Shown here in pieces: positions 26,932-36,837 of a stretch of DNA of 64,000 nt (position 1 is the first letter of the stretch; each line of letters begins with the position of its first letter). The notes below the pieces were generated by a model. It saw nothing but the letters and a program-made list of their open reading frames with translations, had not been told where the DNA came from and did not search any database. The stretch covers positions 1,116,001-1,180,000 of the forward strand of contig OOIN01000006.1 of the NCBI GenBank assembly GCA_900323505.1, written 5' to 3'. Origin of the DNA: Ustilago trichophora (Eukaryota > Basidiomycota > Ustilaginomycetes > Ustilaginales > Ustilaginaceae). The position numbers and the translations under genes were made by a program.

Positions 26932-26969
26932 GGGTTTGGTTTGGTTTGGTTTGGTTTGGTATGGTATGG
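26932..26969. repeat. Tandem GTTTG repeat
   Basis: About five copies of a GTTTG pentamer are followed by two ATGGT units. Confidence 0.85.
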
Positions 26970-27864
26970 AACACTGGCAATCCCCGATTCCCATTGGAGA
27001 ATCTCTATCTCCGCCAGCTGAGTCTATCCCTTCTGACGCAATACCATCCGCCCGATCCATCATCCACTCCCTTAGACCCGACCCGATCAAGATGGCTGTT
27101 GCAAATGCCGCCGCGCAGCAAAATACGACAGAGAGTCGACAGAATACATTGCCGGTTGCAATTCGCTTTGCCTGCCCTCTTACAACTTGTTCTTGACAGC
27201 TCCTGCAGCATCACATGTGCGGCGCAGAAAGGATGCTTCTCTGTCTACTTCCTGTCTGTCGTACGCCGAGTGTTGCCGAAAGCCCCGCTTTCTGGATCGA
27301 TCTGCTTCCGAACGTGCGTCCGCGCTACTGGTGGCTTCTACACCACGAGATGTTGCTTGTTGCCCTCTGGCTGTGGACGACTGCCTTGTCATCCCACCAA
27401 CTAGTCCGAAACACACTTCCACTGCGTTTATTTTGCCACCCTGTCTCTGTTTGTAGCTGTGCTTGGGAAAGCACAGTTCATGCTTTTGTCGAACATGCTT
27501 CGAGTCTACAAATCGTCTTCATAGCGACTTGAGGTGCAGTCTGGCTGCTGCCGCTCTTTTGTATCCCCAAATGCCCCAGATCTCTAACTTTGGGGCGTGA
27601 AGGAATGCCAACAGCCATGTTCCGGTTCATGATGCACAAGCTGCTCGAGTGAAGTATGTGTTCGGTTTTCATCCCGCGAACTCGAACTGGCACGGAACTC
27701 GGAAAAAAACAACAACAACAAGACGCTCTTTTCACAATTGGACCCTGAGATCAGGCCAACATCAATACCCACCAACCTGGCTTCTGTCCAGACGTCGATC
27801 CAACCTTCCAAACGTCTTCCAACCATCTCCGAGGTGGTACGCTTGAGCAGCGAAACATCGCAAT

Positions 27865-29727
27865 ATGCAGCGCAACACAGGTCTCAGAGATCCCTTTGCC
27901 ACAGACGACATCGACGAAATGTCTAGCTCCGGACGCCCGCCTCCACGCTTGCCAAGGACCGCTCAAACAGCACCATCGCTTCGAAACCTTGCTGAATCCT
28001 CCACCTCTGGCTCATTGCGATACACTGGTACTTTAGGAGCGCCTCGATCAGCCTCATCACGAACGCCCTCGAACAACGCAGAAGGTGTAAGCTCGAACTC
28101 TGCACCACCGCGCTCGTTGGGTCTCTCCCTTGGCATGCCCCCAAGTCGTATGGCAGCTCAACGCGTCAACAACGACGGCGAGATTCCCAGCGATCCATCA
28201 AGTACAGCTGCTTCTGGTTCCGACGATGCTGTGCGCAACACCGACTCAGATGCGCTCCTCTCCCGACTCTCGGCGCTCAAGCTGGGTTACCTTCCGCCAG
28301 AACCTTTCACACAGGAGTTCTCGACATCTTGCCAATCGCAAAGTGCACAGCAGCAACGATCATCCGGCCTGAGCGCGTCTTCGTTTCCAAGACCCCATCA
28401 ACCTGACGCTCCAGCGAGGAGATCGCCGCTCATCAACATTGGCACCTACCTGCGTTGCACAGCAATCGATGCCGAGGTGCAAACTTTCTTGAAGCACGGC
28501 GTTGGACCGAAGCAGATCATTTCGATTGGTGCTGGTAGCGACAGTCGATACTGGAGGATTATGGTAAGTGCACTTGTTTCATATTGTCCTGTCGAGCTGA
28601 CGAATCTCTACTGATCAGCTATCTCTCTGGTTCTGCGTGTTTGATGCCGACAGTCGGATCCAGATCTCTCAAAGCATCTACACCACTATGTCGAAATCGA
28701 CTTTGCCGAAAACACCAGCCAGAAGCTGAACCGCATTCTGAGAAGCTCTGTATTGCGCTCATCTCTCGACTCGAATTCCATCGTTCACGGTGTACCTCTC
28801 AGCGATCTACCGTCGAGCAGCAGCGCGGAAGAAGCGTCCCCCTCCGAAGCGAAACGGTTGGACGTCTTGCGCTCTACCAGGTATACACTCCTCGCAGCCG
28901 ACGTCAGGCAGCTCCACCCGGACACTGCTACAGCAGAACGAATCGATTCCGACCATCTTTTCACACATAGCACAGGATTGAATCCAGAGCTGCCCACACT
29001 CATCCTCTTCGAATGTGTGCTCGCCTACATCACGCCGGATAAGGCCGACTGGCTGATCCGACACCTCGGCGAAAGATTTGCCAACGTCCAAGCTGTGAGC
29101 TACGACATTGCTCTTGCCGGTGATGCAGGAAGCTCTTGGTCAGGACCGACAACAGGCGTCGGAATCGATCGAGATGGCAATGTTACCGCTGCATCGAGCT
29201 CGAACTCATCCCGATCGTCTATCACACCATCACGATTCGGCAGAGTCATGTTGCAAAACCTCGAGGTGCGTCTTGCCCGCCTCCAGCGTCTGCAGTATTG
29301 ACGTGATTCGTTGACTCATCTGTTGCTTTGTTCTCGGATATTTTGCGATACAGATGCGGAAACTCTCGCTGCCTGGTGCAAAAGCATATCCTACCATCCA
29401 AGCGCAAAGCGAGCGCTTCGTCCGCGCCTGGTCTTTACCAACAGAGGCTGCATCAACGCTACCCCATGGCCCAAATTCCCATGTTGACGTGTGTGGTAGA
29501 AGCCTCTTCCAGATCTGGTCGCATCTTGCAGCAGAGCAAAAGTCAAGGTACGTTCGGCGATTCTGCAGAGGCTCGAGCTGGCGGATTGCGATGACTGACA
29601 CTGTTCGTCTGTCTGGATTCTGACCGTTGTTTTCAGGCTGTCGAGGCTCGAAGGTCTCGACGAGGTCGAAGAGATTGATATGCTGCTCAAGCATTACTGC
29701 ATCATTCAGGCTCGTCGACGGGTATGA
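27865..29727 (+). CDS. PPM1: Leucine carboxyl methyltransferase 1 (PP2A methyltransferase, Ppm1/LCMT1), 531 aa, three introns
   Basis: Exons are 27865-28563, 28654-29265, 29354-29547 and 29637-29727. The donors are GTAAGT, GTGCGT and GTACGT, and the joins preserve the frame. After a ~180-residue Ser-rich N-terminal extension come the family signatures: LINIGTYLRCTAIDAEVQTF, the S-adenosylmethionine motif IISIGAGSDSRYW (~217-229), YVEIDFAEN, the DVLRSTRYTLLAADVRQL region, and LILFECVLAYITPDKADWLI. The C-terminal exons give the MRKLSLPGAKAYPTIQAQ segment and a conserved helical tail. LCMT1 methylates the C-terminal leucine of the PP2A catalytic subunit, controlling assembly of holoenzymes. Yeast Ppm1 is 328 aa, so the extension and the Ser-rich insert (~415-435) are extra. 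The second donor is less typical (GTGCGT), so that boundary is slightly uncertain. Confidence 0.92.
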
Positions 29728-30828
29728 TTCTGTTACTCGTCTCAATTGTTACAGTATATCGAGCGCCAACTGTTTGTGAGCTTCGTGTGTTTGTGAACCA
29801 GAACTACGAGGAAAGGTGCTAGGGAAGCGTAGCGATTCCGGGCACCGCTTTGCATTGCTGAATTGGGGTGGCTGGTTAGGTTAGCGAACCGAGATGTCGG
29901 GTCAAGGCTGTTTCATGCGTTCCTTTTTTTTTCGCTGTCTCTTTGTGTTGGGCATCCTCGATCCCAGAATCAGGATGACACAGTTTTTTTTTTGCGTTGG
30001 TCTTGACTCAAATCCCGGCTTCTTGGATACCGCTGCTCCATGTCTCGGTGCAGTTTGGCAAACCACTCTATCTAAAGTGGCGATACGGAACGGGCATCGC
30101 CGTGACGCTTTTGGCATCTTTGACGTCGCTTCTGTAATTCCCTGGGTTCTGTAGCAATCTACACCGGCATCATCTTGATTCGCTTGATATTGAAAGAGGG
30201 GCAAAAAGAAGCGCCAAGAAAGTTCCGGTTTGAGAACCCGCAACAAGTTGACCGACGTGATGGATGCGGCCGATGAAAGCCTTGGCGCGCTATTTCATGC
30301 CATGCCATGGCTTTTCCGGCTGAGCATGGCCAATGATTGGCATTGCCGGCCAAATTGCCGTCCATGTGGTAAGCTGAAGTGACCGTTTTCTGGACCGTGT
30401 TGAGAGGTATATGGATTTTGGATGGTAGCAAAGGTCAGCTATTGCAATTCGTGCATGAACCGAGGAGCCAACAAAAGCCGAGAGCGAGTCTCATACTGAA
30501 CGATGAGTGAGCAGCCAAGAGAAAAGAAAATCAAGATATTTCCGGCAAGAACACGGGGTGAGCATGACGATTGGCACGCACCCTCAATTCAAGTTTGACG
30601 TTGCGAAATGACAGCAGTCATGTGTCTCTAGTAACTCTGTTGAATTCTTTTTGGAGTTGTTGGTCTTTTTCAGCCATCCCCTGCACTTTGATGTACACAT
30701 GACGAACAAAACGTAGCTGTGATGTTTTGCAGCAGATGCAGAAGGAAGTTGGTGTGTGCGCTGTGAATGGTTTTGTGTTAGACCGCTGTCTCTGACAGTG
30801 TTGTTGCGGAAATTCGGCCGTGGACCCA

Positions 30829-30851
30829 TTTTTTTTTTTTTTTTTTTTTTT
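30829..30851. repeat. T homopolymer (23 nt)
   Basis: An uninterrupted run of T in noncoding DNA. Confidence 0.95.
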
Positions 30852-31023
30852 CTCAACGCAGGCAGGCGTATCGAGAGAAGAGCAGAGGTGAGTTCCCGTA
30901 CATGCAGAAGGGGCAGAATTCATGCCGCCTTTTGCTAGTGTAAAGGCTGGTCGTTCAAACTCCATCCATCATGTCGAACTTTCCTACTTTGCGGGGCAAA
31001 GTTCAAGGTTGTACAGAAAAATG

Positions 31024-31054
31024 CAGTACAGCACTGTACAGTACTGTACAGTAG
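31024..31054. repeat. ACAGTACTGTA-type palindrome cluster
   Basis: Overlapping copies of CAGTACAG and CTGTACAGTACTGTACAG are followed by a tandem TCAAG run to about 31070. The site is related to the 26761 palindrome. Confidence 0.85.
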
Positions 31055-33641
31055 TCAAGTCAAGTCAAGTCGCCAAGCACCTCAATTTCGAAATACTGTA
31101 CGACATGCACATGCGTGCAGAAGCCTTCTCGGAACGATGCAGCTCATCGAGCGTCCTCATCGCCCCGGCTCAGCCCCCGTTGTTCTGTAAGGTACGAACG
31201 AGCTTGGGCGACGGTGTCTCTCAACGTTGTCTGATTGGTCAATTTGCCTCCGACGTATTTTTCTTTTGCGGATGTCGAAAGGGCGAGTCTTGTTTGTGGC
31301 TGATCTGCATGGGAACAATGTCGCACCGAACGAAATGCCGTCGGAAAGGTGTTAACAGTACAGCACTTCCTGCTCCCATCGTGACCTGCGTTGCGTTGGC
31401 GACACGGATCTCCGTCGTTGGTATCGACTCAGAACAATAAAGATGCTCACCCATCGAGCCGAGCAGCCGACTTGACCGGTCAACGCTTGCATGTTTCGGC
31501 ACGCCTCAAAGGGACGTGAATCGGTCGGGACACAGAAGACGGCGCAACACAATCGAGGGTCGTTCCAGACAAGCCACTTAATCAATGCAATGCATCCCTC
31601 ATCCGAAACGCCATGCTGTCATGCTTTTTCCACTCTCATCTCATGCCAACAAAACATGTGTCTGAAACGGAACGGCAGTCCGACGGCTTTTCCTCCCTTT
31701 GCAGCTGCTTCTTCCACGACACAGAAAACAAGTCAAATGCCAAGCAAGCACCTGGGTCGCCTTCTCGGCTAGTTACAGACATCTGCTGCGTTCCTTGGAG
31801 TGTTACCGCGATCGGTACGCGAGGGTGTGACATGAAGAGATATGCGATCAGCAGCGGCTCCGGTATCGCTATCGCGGTTGAAAGAATTGGCTCGGGTAAG
31901 TAGGTCGATATTGGACGGCATGTGGTACATCACGCTTGTTGGCCGCGTTCCAACCATCGAATTCAGACCGAGCTGCAGAGAGGTGTGTAGCATCGCTTAG
32001 ACGACAAAAAAGCTCCCCACAGACCGACAGGCTATCCGCGCATGTATTATCGACATGCGGCCAATCGTTTTTTGAGCTCCCAGAAAAGGGAAAAAATAAA
32101 AAATAAAAAGAAAATAATAATAAAAAAAAACCGGCTTCAGGTCCACGGGTCATGCCGCGGCATCGAGGGTAACCAAAAAACCGGCAGCTTGTCTGACATG
32201 CTGACACGCTGGCTCGTGGCGTTGTTGCTTTTCTCGTCTTTGGTGGCAACTACAGTATTCTGACATTTCCGAGCGACCTGAAACGGACCTAGTGTACAAA
32301 CCGTATCGGCAGGAGAGAGACCAAAAAAGGGGAGAGGCGCATGCCCACCTCGCGTGGCCCTTTCCGTGCTTTCCACACCAAAGACCGCCGACCAAAGAAA
32401 AAAAGGTCGAGCCCTCTCTGATGCGTCTGACTTTCTTTAGCGTCGTGCTACTTCTGTAATATTAGCGCCAAAAGACTGCGACAATGCCGAGGCTCTTGTT
32501 CAAGAGATTCCCGAATTCCATACCGCACCAGTCTAATGTCGTTTCTCATGGGCAAGAGATCTCAAACCTGACTCAGTTACTCAGATCTACGACATCCGTC
32601 TTTTGCTCAAGCGACGGTTCAAAGCTTACACAGCCTGTGTGCGAAGTTGTCGGTCTGTTGCCAATCACCGGCGAATTTGAATGCAGCTTGCCGTGAACAG
32701 CCGCTCTCAAGTCGAGTATTTCCGAAAGCGGTCATGCATCTTAGAGTGCTTCGTGATCCGCAAAGATGGTCCCAATTGGGATTCTTCTCGGACCGCTGCT
32801 TTCCGACGTACGTTTACTGCACCCGCTTCCGAGTGCGCGTTTTCGATTTGCTGGGTCCCGTATCAGAGAACAATAGGAACGCGCATTAGCCACTCTTTGC
32901 ATGGCCGCCCGCGCCCGAAACAGAAGCCTGTACCCATCCTGCAGATGCACCTGGAAACAATGAAAAAGCTGCACTGCAAAGCTAACTTACCTCTACGTGT
33001 CTTGAGATGCAAAAATAACCAATCCACACGTGTGATGGACCATGGGTTTCCTTCTTCTAGACCGCTTCTTTGTCGCTATTGTTCGTTGCAGGAATGCGGA
33101 TTGCGATCTGTGCTTCTTTGTTGCTCTCTGCACATCGCATCGGAACGTAGAGCAAGAGACTAAAGATTAGCGGTAAAACCATTGTCACTGCTAAATGGGC
33201 TTCTCGGGCTTGTGTGGCGTCTCGTTGATTAAAAGTTAGCAAGTTTTGCGTAAAAGACGCGATCTTGCCGAGATCTGCATTGCGGCAATGTCGTCAAGAG
33301 GCCGGAAATCTTTGCGCCTTCCGTAGCGAGAATTCAATTCGGATGACGGTCCGGCAGCCTGAGGTTCGGGATGGAGGGAGAAAGAGAATCGCTTTGATTT
33401 GATCTCGCATGTCGATCGTGCCTTCTGATGAGAAAAAAATAAAGGGCACGAGGGACAGACGACAGGGGGCATGATTTCCGACACTTTGCGGAGTTTCACT
33501 ACAGAGAGAGAATTCCCGTGTTAGTGGCATGCACAACAGCTAAGCGAGGGAGTGTGAGAGGGGATGCCACGCCTCGAGCCGGGTACTGTAGCGATGGTGG
33601 AGCGCATGTATGGGAAAACCGAAGGCCACAGCGGATCATGC

Positions 33642-33642
<1 letters not shown>

Positions 33643-33701
<59 letters not shown>
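33643..33701. repeat. A homopolymer (59 nt)
   Basis: A 59-nt run of A, the longest homopolymer here. It is mirrored by a T40 run about 690 bp downstream. True length may differ because such runs are hard to sequence. Confidence 0.9.
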
Positions 33702-33704
<3 letters not shown>

Positions 33705-34388
33705 GACGTACATCGGACTTTGTTGCTATTACCGCCACTGTGAGATCAGGTCGTCGCTGCACCGAGACATTGGATCGCTGCTGGTATGTCTGCGGCGGCA
33801 TGCATTGGCAAAGGTGATACGCAATGCAGAGGGGGGACAAGGAGGTGCAGCTGATCCCGTCGGAGGCTCAAATTGTATAGGTAACCAACTCAACCAAAAG
33901 CTGAGCGGTCGTCGATCTGTGAGGAAAGCAACCTGGTTCTCGGTCATCGTCGTTGTCGTCGTCTTCGTCGGCGGCGGTAGGAATGAACTTTGCTCTGATT
34001 CGAGAGCGATTTGTGAATTTCGCGATTCATGCAGTCAATGATGGATGCAAAAATGCCACCCAAGGGGCGCAATAAGCAACAACTCGTAAATGGACGGCAA
34101 AATGCAGCCAAGTGATGGCTTGGCATGCCAAAAGAGGGTACGAATCAGGTACAATCGAAAAAAAAAAAAAAAACACCACAATGGCCATGTTGAAGACAAC
34201 AATGACAAGGCGGGGCATGAAAATCCAACCCAAAACCTGCAAATTCTCTCCCTCTCTCTCTCTCTCTTTCAAAAGGGAGTGCTAGAATAGCTCGTTGTCA
34301 AAGTCTGCATTGCGGTCCGAGAAAGATGTCTTGACTGACTCGGGTTTCAAGAGACAATTAGGATGTGCTTCCGTTCCAGTTTCTAATT

Positions 34389-34389
<1 letters not shown>

Positions 34390-34429
<40 letters not shown>
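34390..34429. repeat. T homopolymer (40 nt)
   Basis: A 40-nt run of T, in inverted arrangement to the A59 run. Confidence 0.9.
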
Positions 34430-34430
<1 letters not shown>

Positions 34431-34761
34431 GTCTGCCGACACTGCTACACTAAAGAGTAGTGCACGTTTCAAAGCGGCAGGACTACATATATGCGCCAAG
34501 CAAAACACGATCGGAATCGTGATCGCAATCGCTGTGTCGACATCTTGATGGAAAAATTGATCCCCTGGCAAAGTTGATGCGATAACGGGTCGGACACAGC
34601 CGACCCAAAAGGGTTCGACTTGTCGGCGTGTCCGATTTGACAAGAGACAGCCACTTTAGCGGCAAAATCCGTGTCGGGTCAGACACCAAACTCAGACAAG
34701 CTCAATCTCGCAACCAGAGGCTACCATTTGTAAGGTTAAAGGAAGAGAGAAAGAGAGAAAA

Positions 34762-34783
34762 AGAGAGAGAGAGAGAGAGAGAG
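34762..34783. repeat. (AG)n microsatellite
   Basis: About eleven AG units follow a looser GA-rich stretch. Confidence 0.9.
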
Positions 34784-35419
34784 TCTCGCGCATTGGCGCT
34801 GCTCGTCGACCCGGCCTTCCAAGTCCGTTGAGGTGCGTCCGCTGCCGCTTGCTGCAGGTCGAGTTCTAATTCCGACACACCGTTCCGGTGCCCGTTTGTT
34901 CCATGAGGCTCCCGAGACTCTTGAACCTTTCTTTTTCTTTTTCTTTTTCTTCGTACTGTATTTCATATACAGACTCATTCTGCTCGACCTCGCTCTTTGA
35001 AGGAAAAAAAAAAAAAGCTCGGCACGCAGAGTGATTTCATCTCGTCTTTCAATGTGGGCTTGCAAGTATCGAAAGAATTCAAGGGACTTGGATTCTGTTT
35101 GGTTGCTTGCTTGTTGCAGTTGTGCCTTCATATATCTACGTGCATTTGCCCCTATTGTTGTTGGGTTATGCTGTGTGGGACAGATCTCTTTGGCTTGACC
35201 CAACAGGAGACGGCGTCTCGATGCAAAGAGTGCTCAACTGCAATGGGGCACATCTCTCTATCAATTATCTGGACGTGGTTCGGTTAGGCCTGTCGGCAGT
35301 GTGCGTGTGCCCTTGAAAGATACATATGGTACGGCACAGATGTCTCGGTTGAGTTTTAGTTTTAATGCGCAGCTGAGCCGGCCACCGTATTGTGTTGTGT
35401 TGTGTTGTGTTGGTCGCGC

Positions 35420-35438
35420 TCTCTCTCTCTCTCTCTCT
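35420..35438. repeat. (CT)n microsatellite
   Basis: A short CT run follows a GTGTT tandem run (about 35390-35410). Confidence 0.8.
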
Positions 35439-36421
35439 TTCCAAAGAGGTTCCCTTGTTCTGGTTCTCGACTCTTGTCTCGCCCTTGCAAGCTTGCTTCT
35501 GGGTGTCCTGCAATCTCAAGCGAATACGGCCGAAGCCTTTTTTATTTGATTTTTTTTATTTCTTATTTCTTTCTTTCTTATACAGTATGTCCAATTTTTC
35601 TTTCCGCTTTTCAACAGCCGCGACAATGACAAGACAGACTGGCACCCTTTAGTCTAGCCTCGCCTATGCTCCTCATGCACACCATGCTATGCCATGCCTT
35701 TTGACTTTGGTTTGGTCGCTGCCGCTGTGTTGTTCCACTACTACTCTACTTCTACTGTTACTGCTGCTGCTTCTGCTGCTGCTTTTGATAGTTTGTCGTC
35801 CTCGCACATCGCCCTTTTCGTCGAGTTTCTTGGTCTCAGACACCGACGCCGACGCCGTTCTCCCTCTCCTCATCCTCCTTGTCTCCTGCTTGTCGTGTCC
35901 AAGATACCATCAAATCTTTGCCCTCTCTGCTGCGTCCCAGCTGGGCTGTGCCTGCACCCGCACCCGCACCTGCATCTGCATCCGCTTCCGCTTCCGCTTC
36001 CGCATCTGCGCACTTCCATCAATCTTGTCCCCTTCCTTTTCTTTTTCTTCAACTCGTTCTCCGTCTCCGGCCCTAGTTCAATCCATCCCGTTCCTTCCTT
36101 CCTTTCTTGACTCCTCTACATACCGCCTTAACTCCATTTCCGGGTCGGATCCACAACATCATCTCTCCGGAAATTCGTTCGGAGCTTGAGCCGTCGGGGC
36201 ACCAATTTGTTTTTTCTTTCTCATTCCTCCTACATCACTCGCCCTCGGATTCCTGCCTTCAAACAACGTGTCTCGAAACACCTCTCTCTTTAATGCTCGT
36301 CTCTCTTCTACATAGCTCCTCAACTTGGTCGCATGGTCAGCAATACCGGTAACCGTCTTCAGCTCGTTTCGATTCTACCTGGTCTCGCCTCCATCTCTTG
36401 ACCGCTTTCGCGCTGGGTCGC

Positions 36422-36423
<2 letters not shown>

Positions 36424-36493
<70 letters not shown>
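36424..36493. repeat. (CT)35 microsatellite in the presumed leader of the Ert1-like gene
   Basis: Seventy nucleotides of pure CT repeat lie about 345 nt upstream of the start codon, in a pyrimidine-rich region. Confidence 0.93.
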
Positions 36494-36499
<6 letters not shown>

Positions 36500-36837
36500 A
36501 TCTCGGCCCCGGCAAACCCGTGCGCATCGTTGACAACAGTGCATTCGACCTGAAGCCACAAAAGCAACCATCCCCCCTCTCCTAGAGCTCTACCCTCGTC
36601 TACTACATCTACTCTCCATCACATCACATCACCCACCTTCGCCCGTCATCCTCTTCATCTCGACTGACCAACATCAACTGCACAAGCAAGCGCCTCCCAA
36701 CGTTTCACCTCATCGTTCATGTTCCAACACCGCAGTCGGCCGTCGAATCGCTCCCTCTAGACAGTCACAATCATACGGCAACTGTCGACGGTCGCCGTGC
36801 AAGTCTTCCAAACTTGTTTGCTCCATCTCTCGTTAGC

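Larger units (their letters stand above)
26368..27864. promoter_or_regulatory. Divergent intergenic region between the oxygenase-like and Ppm1 genes
   Basis: This 1.5-kb region lies between two divergent genes. It holds a perfect 20-bp palindrome at 26761-26780 and a GTTTG tandem repeat at 26932-26969. Near-copies of the palindrome core (ACAGTATGCTGTA) occur at about 26634-26647. No gene was recognised. Confidence 0.5.
29728..36837. other. 7.1-kb gene-poor, homopolymer-rich region upstream of the Ert1-like gene
   Basis: No recognisable protein family appears in any frame. Open frames are short or encode homopolymer artefacts. The stretch contains T23, A59 and T40 runs, GA/CT microsatellites and several ACAGTACTGTA-type motifs. 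From about 35.7 kb to the ATG it is pyrimidine-rich and fits a long promoter plus 5' leader of the regulator gene. A degraded mobile element is possible but unproven. Confidence 0.5.

Noticed and set aside
25384..29727. Secondary-metabolite cluster around the CmcJ/NvfI-like gene
   Set aside because: Neighbours are housekeeping genes (FIT, PEX11-like, Ppm1); no synthase, P450 or transporter is adjacent.
30922..31440. 172-codon plus-strand open frame
   Set aside because: It crosses the ACAGTACTGTA repeat cluster (giving a repeated QYSTVQYCTV-like peptide) and shows no protein-like domain; likely chance.
33610..34041. Open frames with long poly-lysine or poly-phenylalanine tracts
   Set aside because: They arise solely from the A59, T40, A29 and T35 homopolymers.
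35689..36189. Open frame encoding a poly-leucine segment followed by Arg/Thr/Cys repeats
   Set aside because: The peptide is produced by CTG- and CCGCAC-type simple repeats in the leader of the regulator gene, not by a membrane protein.
36424..36493. Coding interpretation of the CT run as a Leu-Ser repeat protein
   Set aside because: A pure dinucleotide repeat opens all frames; there is no conserved sequence on either side in frame.
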